Origin: an uncultured Myxococcales bacterium
Lineage (GTDB): Bacteria; Myxococcota_A; Bradymonadia; UBA7976; VGTA01
Assembly: GCA_937146725.1 (NCBI GenBank)
Contig: CAKZRU010000010.1
Location: forward strand, 1-45,482
Direction of reading: 5' to 3'
DNA length: 45,482 nucleotides
The notes under the pieces are model-generated. The model was not told the origin of the DNA and did not search any database. It was given only the letters and a program-made list of their open reading frames with translations. The position numbers and the translations under genes are program-made. Shown piece after piece: positions 17,631-26,156 of this stretch (within the stretch, counting starts at the first letter, position 1; every line of letters begins with the position of its first letter).

Positions 17631-18734
17631 TTAGATTTGATGATCATGACGCGCTGTCCATTTTTGATGTAGCCAAAGCCATTGCTGAGGCCACTTACGG
17701 ATTTGCTGCTCTAAGAGTTGATGAGCTAAAAGAACATAGCTGGATGGTTCTTTCTTCTGTTTATTTAACGAAGATAAATTAGGATTCACGACATTTTTTT
17801 TATGCTCATTGATCTGCTCAGTCACCTGAGTATTGACCGGCTTAGATGTAATACTCAATTTTTGAATGAGTAATTGATAGTGACCCTGTTGGTTTCGATA
17901 ATTACTCAGCCAATGCACCTCTGCATTAAATCTTGTAATTAAGCGATCTGCAGTGAGCGATAAAGGTGCTTTTTTACCTAAAAAATTAGCGTAGGTGCTA
18001 CGCTCATAAGTACTATGATCGATGAGCAAGGCGACCACTTGGCCTGTTAAGAGGGCTTCTTTAATTTTTCTAGCTCCACCCTTTGGATGAACAATCTCTA
18101 CACCAAGTTTATGCCGATACTGCCTCAACCAAGCACCCATAGGGCCTTTTGGGGGCGTACTTGCCACAGCCAAATAAGTAAAACCTTGCTGACTTAGAAA
18201 GCTTGCCATGAGTTCCCAATGACCAAAGTGTGCACTCAAGATCACTTGAGCTCGACCCTGTTGCGCTTGGCTTTGGATGTTTTTTAGGTACTTTTGCTGC
18301 TCCAAGTTTATACCGAACAAGCACAAGGCTTTTTTGGCGCTTAACCATTCAAATAAACGCTGCCCAAGATCTTCCCAATGTTTACGAGATAGACACTGAG
18401 CATCTTGAATGGGTAAATATGATAGGGGTGACTCTGTGGCTTTGCTCATCGAGTTTGGATTAGAGGTGAAATCACCAGTGTTGTGTTTTGTTTGGCTTTG
18501 GTCTTGTTGACTTTGATGATGCCAACAAAGAGTGGCTTGTATTTGCTGTATAACCACTTGATTGGGCTTGGTTAACATGAACGAGCAAAGTAAGCCGGTC
18601 AGTCGGCCAAGGCTTTGGCTCCAAGTGAGCGGTAAAGAACCTAATATTTTGACTAAAATCACGATACACAAATAAGCTAAAGAATGTCTGAATGGTCGAC
18701 TAAGTCGTCTTAGGCTTCGTGGATTTTTTTTCAT
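17631..18734 (-). CDS. LpxL/HtrB-family lysophospholipid or lipid A acyltransferase
   Basis: An inner-membrane acyltransferase resembling lipid A late acyltransferases. A hydrophobic N-terminal segment (AYLCIVILVKILGSLPL) anchors it. The catalytic HX4E box is H169-FGHW-E174 in VILSAHFGHWELMA, followed by PKGGARKIKEALLTGQVVALLIDHS and the C-terminal QWLWLHQKWTARHD that matches the family's W-WLH-RW ending. A Gln/Ser/Thr/Asn-rich insertion at about residues 72-108 and another near 300-330 are unusual. The ATG overlaps the upstream stop (ATGA), so it is translationally coupled to the methionine-synthesis gene. The acceptor could be lipid A or another lipid such as ornithine or aminolipid. Confidence 0.85.
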   Translation of the reverse strand: MKKNPRSLRRLSRPFRHSLAYLCIVILVKILGSLPLTWSQSLGRLTGLLCSFMLTKPNQVVIQQIQATLCWHHQSQQDQSQTKHNTGDFTSNPNSMSKATESPLSYLPIQDAQCLSRKHWEDLGQRLFEWLSAKKALCLFGINLEQQKYLKNIQSQAQQGRAQVILSAHFGHWELMASFLSQQGFTYLAVASTPPKGPMGAWLRQYRHKLGVEIVHPKGGARKIKEALLTGQVVALLIDHSTYERSTYANFLGKKAPLSLTADRLITRFNAEVHWLSNYRNQQGHYQLLIQKLSITSKPVNTQVTEQINEHKKNVVNPNLSSLNKQKKEPSSYVLLAHQLLEQQIRKWPQQWLWLHQKWTARHDHQI

Positions 18735-20599
18735 ACGGAACGGGGAGTAATAAAGCCTTTTAAGACTTGCTCTGCCAAATATGAACGTCCAAAAGGTGGC
18801 ATGATATAAGCGCCTTGGATTAAGTCACGGGCAGCGCTTAAAGACTCTCTAGCAATGGCTACTCCCTCGGCTTCTGCCTGCCCTTTGGCCTCTGCTTGTT
18901 CCATTCGTTTTAAAATATTTTCAGGGATTTTCATGCCTGGTACATTATTATGTAAAAATAGGGCATTACGATAATTGGCTAAAGGACATAAGCCCATTAA
19001 AATAGGTAGACCTAGGCGTTTGGCATCAAGCAAGAAGCGTTCAACTTGCCTTGGATCATATACCGGCTGAGTCATCACAAACTCAGCCCCCGCATCACGC
19101 TTCATTTCTAAGCGTCTTAGCTCATATTCATAGTCTTTAGCGGCGGGTTCTGCGCCGGTGGCAAGCAAAAAGTTTGTCGCTTCGGTCATTTCTCGTCCGC
19201 TTGCATCGACACCCGCATTAAAGGCACTCAGTAAGCGAAGTAGCTCAATGCTATCCAAATCATATACACCCGTAGAATGAGGAAAAGGACCCATTTTTGG
19301 TGGGTCCCCTGTAATCACGACCAAGTTTTTAATACCCATCACATGCGCACCCAAAAGATGAGACTGTAATCCCAAAAAGCTTCGATCTCGGCAGCACACA
19401 TGTACAATAGGATCAACGCCAAGTTCATTTTGAATACGCTGAGCCATGGCAATATTACTCATACGTACCGATGCTCTTGGGCCATCAGCGATATTAATTG
19501 TGCTTACTCCAGCATTGCTAAGGGCTTGAGTCGCTGTAATCTGCTTATCAAGATTAAAGCCTTTGGGCGGATTGACTTCAACGCTGGTAACAAACTCTCC
19601 TTGAGCAAGAGCCTTACCTAAAGCTCCTTTGTGCTCTAGTTGGCTTAAGTCTCTATTTTGCTTCGGCTTAAAGTTAATCGAATGTTGTTGAGTAATATCA
19701 GTACGAGGACTAACCATTCGGGTGGCATTCGCCATTTTTTTGATATGAGCAGGCGTTGTACCACAGCAACCACCAACAAGTTTGATACCGGCTTTAAGCA
19801 AGCGACGTGTATACACGGAAAAATACTCATGATTAGCCACATAAATGCTTCGACCTTCAATAAGTTCAGGGCGTCCGGCATTGGCTTGAGCCAAAACAGG
19901 AATAGGCAATTCTGTCATTGGCGTTGTGACCTTAAATAAAAGATCCGGTCCACCACCACAGTTGGAGCCAATAACATCAGCACCGGCTTCTAGCAAGCGC
20001 TGACCGACGGCCAAAGGCGCTTGACCTTCTGCGCCTCGTCCATCTGCTTGAAAAGTATATAAGGCAACAATGGGTATTTGGAAGGGCTTGAGTTTTTCCA
20101 CCATTGTTTCTAATTCTTGTAAAACTGAAAAGGTTTCTAAGCAGAGCAGATCAACTCCGGCTTCTATTAAAACCTCGGCTTGCTCATACAAGGCGTGTAT
20201 CGCTTTTTGGCCTTCCGGACGAGATAGCTGGTCTAAAGTAATTCCTGAAGGTCCAATACTTCCTGCAACAAAAGCCTGTTCACCAGCAACCTCTTGGGCT
20301 AGTCGTACTGATACTTGGTTGATTTCTTTCCATTGTGTATCAAGTCCATGTTGCGCTAAGCGTAATGCATTTGCACCAAAGGTATTGGTGGTTAGCACTT
20401 CAGCACCGGCCTCAAAGTAATCTCTGTGTACTTGCTTGACTAATTGGGCTTGAGTTAAGCTGACTTGTTCAAAGCACTGATTTAAAAAAATCCCTCGTTC
20501 ATATAACTGAGTACCGATCGCTCCATCAAAAAGCAGAGCGCCTTGCTTGGCTCTATCAATGAAGGTCTGAGACTTTTTACTGCGGTATTCTTGACTCAT
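18731..20599 (-). CDS. Bifunctional homocysteine S-methyltransferase / methylenetetrahydrofolate reductase
   Basis: Two fused TIM-barrel enzymes of one-carbon and methionine metabolism. Residues about 15-300 form a homocysteine methyltransferase domain (LLFDGAIGTQLYERG, TNTFGANALRL, IGSNCGGGP and KLVGGCCGTTPAHI); the Cys of NCGG and the CC pair are the zinc ligands. Residues about 330-620 are MetF-like (SVEVNPPKGFNLDKQI with the catalytic Glu, NIADGPRASVRMSN, VITGDPPKMG, FVMTQPVYDPRQVERFL). The 622-residue fused architecture is known in Firmicutes and some deltaproteobacterial lineages. It begins with an ATGA overlap to the upstream lipoprotein and ends with one to the acyltransferase. Confidence 0.95.
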   Translation of the reverse strand: MSQEYRSKKSQTFIDRAKQGALLFDGAIGTQLYERGIFLNQCFEQVSLTQAQLVKQVHRDYFEAGAEVLTTNTFGANALRLAQHGLDTQWKEINQVSVRLAQEVAGEQAFVAGSIGPSGITLDQLSRPEGQKAIHALYEQAEVLIEAGVDLLCLETFSVLQELETMVEKLKPFQIPIVALYTFQADGRGAEGQAPLAVGQRLLEAGADVIGSNCGGGPDLLFKVTTPMTELPIPVLAQANAGRPELIEGRSIYVANHEYFSVYTRRLLKAGIKLVGGCCGTTPAHIKKMANATRMVSPRTDITQQHSINFKPKQNRDLSQLEHKGALGKALAQGEFVTSVEVNPPKGFNLDKQITATQALSNAGVSTINIADGPRASVRMSNIAMAQRIQNELGVDPIVHVCCRDRSFLGLQSHLLGAHVMGIKNLVVITGDPPKMGPFPHSTGVYDLDSIELLRLLSAFNAGVDASGREMTEATNFLLATGAEPAAKDYEYELRRLEMKRDAGAEFVMTQPVYDPRQVERFLLDAKRLGLPILMGLCPLANYRNALFLHNNVPGMKIPENILKRMEQAEAKGQAEAEGVAIARESLSAARDLIQGAYIMPPFGRSYLAEQVLKGFITPRSV

Positions 20600-21648
20600 A
20601 AGCCCTCTAAAAACTCGTTGACAGTCGTTACCTTTTCACCTTTCTTTTGCGGTGAACTAGGTGTCGATACTGATTCTAAGTTACTTGTGGCTCGATCTTT
20701 TGCTTGATCTGTTTGGGTAGAAAGCTGATCGATTGTTTTGTCTGTCTTACCTTCAGCCGTTTCTGCCTTGTTCTCAGCTTTTTCAAGTTCATTTTCAGAG
20801 GCATCGATGACCGGAACAAGAGACTTAGGAAGCTGGGGATTGTTTTTTAATTGCACAATCTTTTTAGGCCTTAGATCTTTACCTGAGCTCAAGCGAAGCT
20901 GTGCAGCATTTGGACTGAGTGCACGCCGTTGAGTCACCGCCAAATCGTATTGATAGCTTTGCAATGACTCATGCCACATATAGACCTTTTCTTTGGCATT
21001 GCTCTTATTTTTTAGGATAATGGCTGGAAGACCCTCTAGCTCGGCTGTGAGCCATTCAAGCTCCTGTTCTGAACCATTATCTAAGCGAGTACTTAAGCGC
21101 TCTGAAAAGATTTCTTTAGGTGCCGGTACGCCCTCGGCATACATAAAAATACGCATTGAATAGATCGAGCTTTGACTGCCGATATCCCTTTCTTCAACCA
21201 AAACCTCAGGCGGTGAACCACCATGGATTTCGGCGAGTTTAACCAAGATCTCAACTGCGCCCTGTCTAAACTTGGGTATGCTGGCTTGATTGAGCAGTAA
21301 GTGCCCCTCAAAGTCTGGAATCACAAAGGCGAGTTCATGGGGCTCTGTTGCAGAAATATAACTGCCTTGTACCTCTCCCGGTAGTTCTTCTAATATTTTG
21401 GTATAAACAAAAGCACAGCCAAACTGTGACTGACTAATGGGCAGTGGAGTCAGTGACACAAACTTACTAAACTCAGGGCCGACCCGACGCTTAAGCATTT
21501 CTGAGCCAATTCGACAGGCTTTTCTAGCGATCATAAGATTATTCTGTGCACCACCACAGCCTTCTATGCCCCAAATGGTAAGGCATAATAATAAAAGCTT
21601 TATATTTATCTTAAGGATAGTTGAGATCTTAATAGATGAGTGCTTCAT
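20596..21648 (-). CDS. Uncharacterised lipoprotein with charged C-terminal tail
   Basis: The protein has 350 residues. A signal sequence ends GIEGC with Cys31 as the likely lipidation site. The middle region (VGPEFSKFVSLTPLPISQSQFGCAFVYTKILEELPGEVQGSYISATEPHELAFVIPDFEGHLLLNQ) is a mixed alpha/beta domain I do not recognise. The last 80 residues or so are low-complexity Glu/Lys/Thr/Ser (ENELEKAENKAETAEGKTDKT...) and probably disordered. AAGGTAAAGTC precedes the ATG. It is the first gene of the leftward run ending at 13310, and its stop overlaps the next start. The role is unknown. Confidence 0.7.
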   Translation of the reverse strand: MKHSSIKISTILKINIKLLLLCLTIWGIEGCGGAQNNLMIARKACRIGSEMLKRRVGPEFSKFVSLTPLPISQSQFGCAFVYTKILEELPGEVQGSYISATEPHELAFVIPDFEGHLLLNQASIPKFRQGAVEILVKLAEIHGGSPPEVLVEERDIGSQSSIYSMRIFMYAEGVPAPKEIFSERLSTRLDNGSEQELEWLTAELEGLPAIILKNKSNAKEKVYMWHESLQSYQYDLAVTQRRALSPNAAQLRLSSGKDLRPKKIVQLKNNPQLPKSLVPVIDASENELEKAENKAETAEGKTDKTIDQLSTQTDQAKDRATSNLESVSTPSSPQKKGEKVTTVNEFLEGL

Positions 21649-21744
21649 GACTTTACCTTGTCCTTAGTTTGCGTACATGTTTAACATACTGTGGCCATGA
21701 AAACCAAATATGGCACTAAGATGTTATGGTACAAAGGAGAGAAC

Positions 21745-22092
21745 ATGAGTAATACCCTAAAGGGAGTGATTATATTATTCGCAATCATTGCAGTGTTTGG
21801 TTATTACCTACTCGAACAAGATAAAGCAAAATATCAAGCAGAATTTAGTCCGCATCAAGGCCTACAAAGTGCATTAGATACTGGTCGAGTTGAATTAAAA
21901 AGCTTTCAATCATGGTGTGAAAGCCAAGGCCATCAGGGCACAGCATTGGAAGACTGTGTCCAAAAGCGCAAAGCGAAAGCTCAAACATTACTAGAGCTAG
22001 AGAAACAAGAGCTAGAGAAAAACATTCAGAAGACAGCTGAAGAAGCTCAGCAAAACAATGCATCTTCATCGGATAAAGCGGCAGATCAATAA
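21745..22092 (+). CDS. Small single-pass membrane protein with coiled-coil tail
   Basis: The protein has 115 residues: MSNTLKGVIILFAIIAVFGYYLLEQ gives one N-terminal transmembrane helix or uncleaved signal anchor, followed by a soluble domain with two Cys (SWCESQGHQGTALEDC) and a Glu/Lys/Gln-rich helix (TLLELEKQELEKNIQKTAEEAQQ) likely to form a coiled coil. The frame is open from an ATG at 21691, but ATG 21745 is chosen because AAAGGAGAGAAC lies directly upstream. The gene stands alone between divergent and convergent neighbours. I do not recognise the family. Confidence 0.65.
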   Translation: MSNTLKGVIILFAIIAVFGYYLLEQDKAKYQAEFSPHQGLQSALDTGRVELKSFQSWCESQGHQGTALEDCVQKRKAKAQTLLELEKQELEKNIQKTAEEAQQNNASSSDKAADQ

Positions 22093-22107
22093 TCACTCGC
22101 TGAGTGA
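22093..22107. terminator. Stem-loop immediately after the small membrane protein gene
   Basis: TCACTC-GCT-GAGTGA is a perfect 6-bp stem with a 3-base loop beginning right after the TAA at 22090-22092, between convergent genes ending at 22092 and 22139. No T run follows, so it may be a weak terminator or an mRNA 3' stabiliser. Confidence 0.4.
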
Positions 22108-22138
22108 CGATTGCTTGGGCTAACGAAAAGTATTGAGC

Positions 22139-23596
22139 TTAGTTAAATAAGCGGTGAATGCTTTGTTTGAATTGAGCAGCAATTTGCCGCTCAAGTGGGT
22201 GCTTGCCATCACTGATGACCTGCTGGCCGGCAATAAATACGTCATTGATTCGGCTGTTTCTTCGCGCAAAGATCCATTGGTCTGAATGTAAATAACCCTC
22301 GGCTCCACATAAACCAAGATCTTGTTCATCTAGGGTAAACCAATCCGCCCAAGCCCCTTCAAAAAATCCGGTTGGACGAGATAGGGCTTGGCTTCCGCCT
22401 TGCACAGAAGCCAAACTTAAGGATTGCCCCAAAGAATCTAAAGGGTTTTCCAAGTTTTTAGTCTGGGGGGCCTGATGAACTTGTCCGTTAACCAAGCTAG
22501 AGAAAGCAAGATTTCGCTTTTGATGATGTAAGCGCTGTCCCCATTCCAATAATCTAAGTTCTTCGGTAGGGTCTGCTCTTAAATTACTGTCTGAGCCAAT
22601 CCCAAAGCGTCCCCCCTGAGCCAAAAAGTCAGGAAGTGGAAATAGGCCATCACCTAAATCAGCTTCTGTGCTTGGGCATAGACCTACAACCGCTTTGGAT
22701 TGAGCTAGGTGAGCTGTTTCTTCTTGAGAAAGATGAGTCGCATGAACTAGGCACCAACGTGAGGAAATATCATGATGATTCATCAGCCATTCAACCGGTC
22801 TTTGTCCTGTTTGAGCAAGGCACATATTGACTTCGGCCATTTGCTCAGCAATATGAATATGAATCACGCGATTTGGCTCAGATAAACTAGGACAAAAGTT
22901 TGGGTCAGTGATGATTTTTAGCTCATCTGCCGAAACGGCTCTTAAAGAATGTGGAGCCAAAGCAATCTTGACTCGTTGATCATCTTGATATTGGTGATCA
23001 AGTGCTGTGATGATTTGAGCATATTCATCTAAATTAAGCTCAAAGCGTCTTTGTTCTTCCAAAAGCGTTTTTTGTCCAAAGCCTGCCCAACGATACAGCA
23101 CCGGTAAATGGGTAATGGGCATCCCCACCATAAGCGCCGCATCAATAACGGCTTCTGATAGTTCACTGAGCCGATCATAGGCTTTGCCCTGAGGGTCGCG
23201 GTGTACGTAATGAAACTCGGCCACCGAGGTATACCCATTATAAAGCATTTCTAAAAAGCATTGAGCAGCAATCGCTGAAAGATCTTCTGGTGACAGCTTG
23301 AGGGCTGCTTGATACATGGCTTCTCGCCAAGTCCAAAAATGATCTTGACTTCCTCTAAGCTGAGTAGCGGTTCTACCGGCAATCGCACGCTGAAAACTAT
23401 GGCTATGGAGATTAGGGATTCCAGGACAAACCGCCCTATTAATGCATTGATCACCTACTCTAAACTCTGCATTGGGTTGAGTTGAAATAATTCGGCCCAA
23501 TTGATCGACTTCAATTCTCAGATCTTTTTGCCAACCATGGGGACTTAAAGCTTCTTTAAATAGATAAGCTTGGTGGTGATGAGGAATTGTGGACAT
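22139..23596 (-). CDS. hutF: Formimidoylglutamate deiminase
   Basis: An amidohydrolase converting N-formimino-L-glutamate to N-formyl-L-glutamate plus ammonia in the five-step histidine degradation route (EC 3.5.3.13). The metal and catalytic residues are visible: PNLHSHSFQRAIAGRT (HxH), HIHIAEQMAEV, CLVHATHLSQEE and the Asp of FGIGSDSNLRADPTEE. FHYVH and PHSLRAV are further family blocks. The length of 485 residues is slightly above the usual 450 or so. GAGGTCAGCC precedes the ATG. No hutH, hutU, hutI or hutG lies in the window. It starts only 31 bases after the TonB receptor stop, so it may ride on the iron-regulated transcript. Confidence 0.9.
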   Translation of the reverse strand: MSTIPHHHQAYLFKEALSPHGWQKDLRIEVDQLGRIISTQPNAEFRVGDQCINRAVCPGIPNLHSHSFQRAIAGRTATQLRGSQDHFWTWREAMYQAALKLSPEDLSAIAAQCFLEMLYNGYTSVAEFHYVHRDPQGKAYDRLSELSEAVIDAALMVGMPITHLPVLYRWAGFGQKTLLEEQRRFELNLDEYAQIITALDHQYQDDQRVKIALAPHSLRAVSADELKIITDPNFCPSLSEPNRVIHIHIAEQMAEVNMCLAQTGQRPVEWLMNHHDISSRWCLVHATHLSQEETAHLAQSKAVVGLCPSTEADLGDGLFPLPDFLAQGGRFGIGSDSNLRADPTEELRLLEWGQRLHHQKRNLAFSSLVNGQVHQAPQTKNLENPLDSLGQSLSLASVQGGSQALSRPTGFFEGAWADWFTLDEQDLGLCGAEGYLHSDQWIFARRNSRINDVFIAGQQVISDGKHPLERQIAAQFKQSIHRLFN

Positions 23597-23627
23597 GGCT
23601 GACCTCTTTTAAGAAGAGTGTAAATCA

Positions 23628-26132
23628 TTAAAAACTATAACGCGCTCCAACTTGCACGAGCAAAGGTTTTCCTGGACGAGCCCCAAAGGGTCTAAGAGAG
23701 GTCATATAAGCTGTATTTAAGATATTATCGACCGTACTGTAAGCTTGAAGCCGCTCTGTAAACCAATAAAAGGCATGGGCGTCAATCACATGCTGAGTAG
23801 GTATGTTGGCAATATCTGAATCACTGTAAGTACCCGCTTGATCGAGCATGGGACTGACCAAGGTATCACTCAGACCAAAGCCATAGGTATTACTTAAGTC
23901 GCTCCAATTAAGCTTTAAGCTTGCTTGATGCTCCGGCACATAGGGTAAGGCATCTCCGGCTGATACTTCGCCCCATTGAGCAAAGCCTGAACGAAAGCTC
24001 TCTTGAAAGCGGCCATGTGTATAAGTGTAGCTTAATTGAGCTCGTACTTGGCCTAATGTTTTAGAGCGCCAAGCATGTTCAAGGCTAAACTCGGCACCGT
24101 AAATTAAGGCGCTTCCTGCATTAAACTGCTGATCGAGTTGCTCCACTTGGCAACCGGCTGACTGAGTACAGGTACCGACCAAGTTTTTGTAATCATTTAA
24201 GAATAAAATTAACTCGCCACTTAACTCAGGATATTGCCAACGTGTACCCGCTTCATAATTAATACTCTCCTCCGGTTGAGCCTGACCGGTTTGAGACAAG
24301 GACAGTGGAGAGAAGCCCTTGTGCATACCGGCCAAAACACCCCAATGGTCCGATAATGTATACCAAAGACCAATGCCGGGTAATAAAACCCAATCATCTC
24401 CTTCAACAGCACTTTGGTCGCTCAGATCTGTAAGAGTGGTAGTATATTGCTCAAGGCGTAAACCAGGCGTCAGTCGTAAGTTTTTTCCTAAGCGTAATTC
24501 ATCAAAGATAAAAGCACTGAGAGCAAGAGTTTCTCCTCGATTATTCACGATGGTTTCGGAGTTACTTTCAATGTTGAGTTGGGTGTTATTCACAGATACC
24601 AAGCGCTCGCTATGATCTCGAATAATCCAATCTTGATGCACCCTTAGCCCGAGTTGAACTTGATTTTTCCACAGTTTGCCCGACTGTCTGAATTGACCGG
24701 TTAATTGCACTCCCTGAGAGAGATATTCACGATCGTTCATCCCTAAGCGCAACCACTCGTTCATATCCGTGCTGCTTCCGGTCCCATTGAGTAGGCTATA
24801 ATATGTAGAGTTTCTTGCTGTGCTTGGATTGCGTAATACCTCTTCAAAACTGACCGAATTATTATTAAAGCCGTTCATTTTTTCCCATGCACGAGCAAAC
24901 TGATGGCGATAGGCGGTAAGGCGTAAGTCAAAGTTGTCTCCAACCGCAAGTTGATAATCAACTTGGCCTTGTAATCTATCCCAAGTCATTTGAGCTAAGC
25001 TTGAAGCTGAATAACGGCGATAAGGAGTGAGTTCAAAATCACTTTCACTCAAGCCCAAATAGGTTTCATTAGAGCTCTCAATCGCCCAGCCAAGCTTGAG
25101 TTCTAAGGAATGAAAAATCTCCGCATTAGGATCACTATTGATACGGGCTTTAAACATCAGCTCGCTTTTGTCAAAACCGGTTGAACCACCACCATCAAGT
25201 TCTTTAAAGCCATCGCTTCCCCAATTTACGCCTTCAAGAAGTAAACCATAACGTTCATTGCCCCAGCCTAAATAACTATGGACTTTTCGACTTTGGTATT
25301 GGCCATAGGCACCATCAATCGAAGCGATCAATCCCTGTCTTGGTGTTTGACGGGTGCCCATATTCAAGGCACCACCAATGGTTTGAGGACCGTATTGAAT
25401 AGAGGCAGGACCCTTGAAGACTTCAACTGCTGTCAACCGAGTGGTCATAGGGAAATAGTAGGCAGCAGGTGCTGAATATGGAGCGGGTGCCATCAAAACA
25501 CCATCTTCCATTAAGGTGACCTTTGCACTTCGGTCAGAGTTTGCACCTCTTAAGCCGATATTTGGTCTTAGACCTTGTCCATCTTCATCACGAACATACA
25601 CACCGGGTACTTGCTTAAGCACTCTATGGACATCATCATAGTTTTGTTCTTCGAGTTCCTCTTCTTTGACTTGATGTGCACTCCCACTGACTCGTGAAAT
25701 TCGCTCGGCATTTCCGATGATACTTACCTTTTTAAGAGTCACATACTTTTTTTTACGCTTTGGCTTTACCGGTTTCTTAGCTTGCTTTGCTTGCTCAGTA
25801 TCTTGAGTATCAGCTTTTGCCTGACTGCTTGTATGTACTTGAGATTTAATCGTTTGGTCATCGTTTTTTGGTGCATCCGACTTTTTATCTTGATTATCTT
25901 TCGGTGATGTTGCCGGTTCTTTGAGTAGCTCTGGCCCAATCGGCTCATCAAGAATATCGGCTCCAATCGGTTCATCAAGAATATCGGCTCCAATCGGCTC
26001 ATCTAATATATCTGGTTCGGCGAGCGCTTGCGTAGATAAGCAAGTAAGCAAGCAAACTTGTGCTAAACATACATAAACTTTGGCCTTGAAGACTTTAGCT
26101 TGAAATATGGTGACTACATTGGTCTGAAACAT
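23628..26132 (-). CDS. TonB-dependent outer-membrane receptor (FecA-like, iron uptake)
   Basis: The protein has 834 residues. A signal peptide ends around ALA (residue 38), followed by three DILDEPIGA repeats and a Lys/Gln/Asp-rich linker to about residue 125. The plug domain follows (VSIIGNAERISRVSGSAHQV, DDVHRVLKQVPGVYVRDEDGQGLRPNIGLRGANSDRSAKVTLMEDGV, VEVFKGPASIQYGPQTIGGALNM). The rest is a 22-strand beta-barrel type sequence ending GARYSF with the canonical C-terminal Phe. The plug resembles FecA-type receptors. A substrate of ferric chelate or siderophore type is inferred from family and from the Fur box upstream of the operon. The gene starts 24 bases after the HTTM gene. Confidence 0.92.
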   Translation of the reverse strand: MFQTNVVTIFQAKVFKAKVYVCLAQVCLLTCLSTQALAEPDILDEPIGADILDEPIGADILDEPIGPELLKEPATSPKDNQDKKSDAPKNDDQTIKSQVHTSSQAKADTQDTEQAKQAKKPVKPKRKKKYVTLKKVSIIGNAERISRVSGSAHQVKEEELEEQNYDDVHRVLKQVPGVYVRDEDGQGLRPNIGLRGANSDRSAKVTLMEDGVLMAPAPYSAPAAYYFPMTTRLTAVEVFKGPASIQYGPQTIGGALNMGTRQTPRQGLIASIDGAYGQYQSRKVHSYLGWGNERYGLLLEGVNWGSDGFKELDGGGSTGFDKSELMFKARINSDPNAEIFHSLELKLGWAIESSNETYLGLSESDFELTPYRRYSASSLAQMTWDRLQGQVDYQLAVGDNFDLRLTAYRHQFARAWEKMNGFNNNSVSFEEVLRNPSTARNSTYYSLLNGTGSSTDMNEWLRLGMNDREYLSQGVQLTGQFRQSGKLWKNQVQLGLRVHQDWIIRDHSERLVSVNNTQLNIESNSETIVNNRGETLALSAFIFDELRLGKNLRLTPGLRLEQYTTTLTDLSDQSAVEGDDWVLLPGIGLWYTLSDHWGVLAGMHKGFSPLSLSQTGQAQPEESINYEAGTRWQYPELSGELILFLNDYKNLVGTCTQSAGCQVEQLDQQFNAGSALIYGAEFSLEHAWRSKTLGQVRAQLSYTYTHGRFQESFRSGFAQWGEVSAGDALPYVPEHQASLKLNWSDLSNTYGFGLSDTLVSPMLDQAGTYSDSDIANIPTQHVIDAHAFYWFTERLQAYSTVDNILNTAYMTSLRPFGARPGKPLLVQVGARYSF
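25936..26016 (-). repeat. 27-bp in-frame tandem repeat, 3 copies
   Basis: Three 27-bp units encode DILDEPIGA-type nonapeptides just after the receptor signal peptide. They lie in the periplasmic N-terminal extension ahead of the plug. Confidence 0.9.
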
Positions 26133-26156
26133 AGTGGTGAGCCTTATCTGTTAAAA

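Noticed and set aside
21691..21744. Longer N-terminus for the small membrane protein
   Set aside because: The upstream ATG has no Shine-Dalgarno, while ATG 21745 has AAAGGAGAG and starts directly at the membrane helix.
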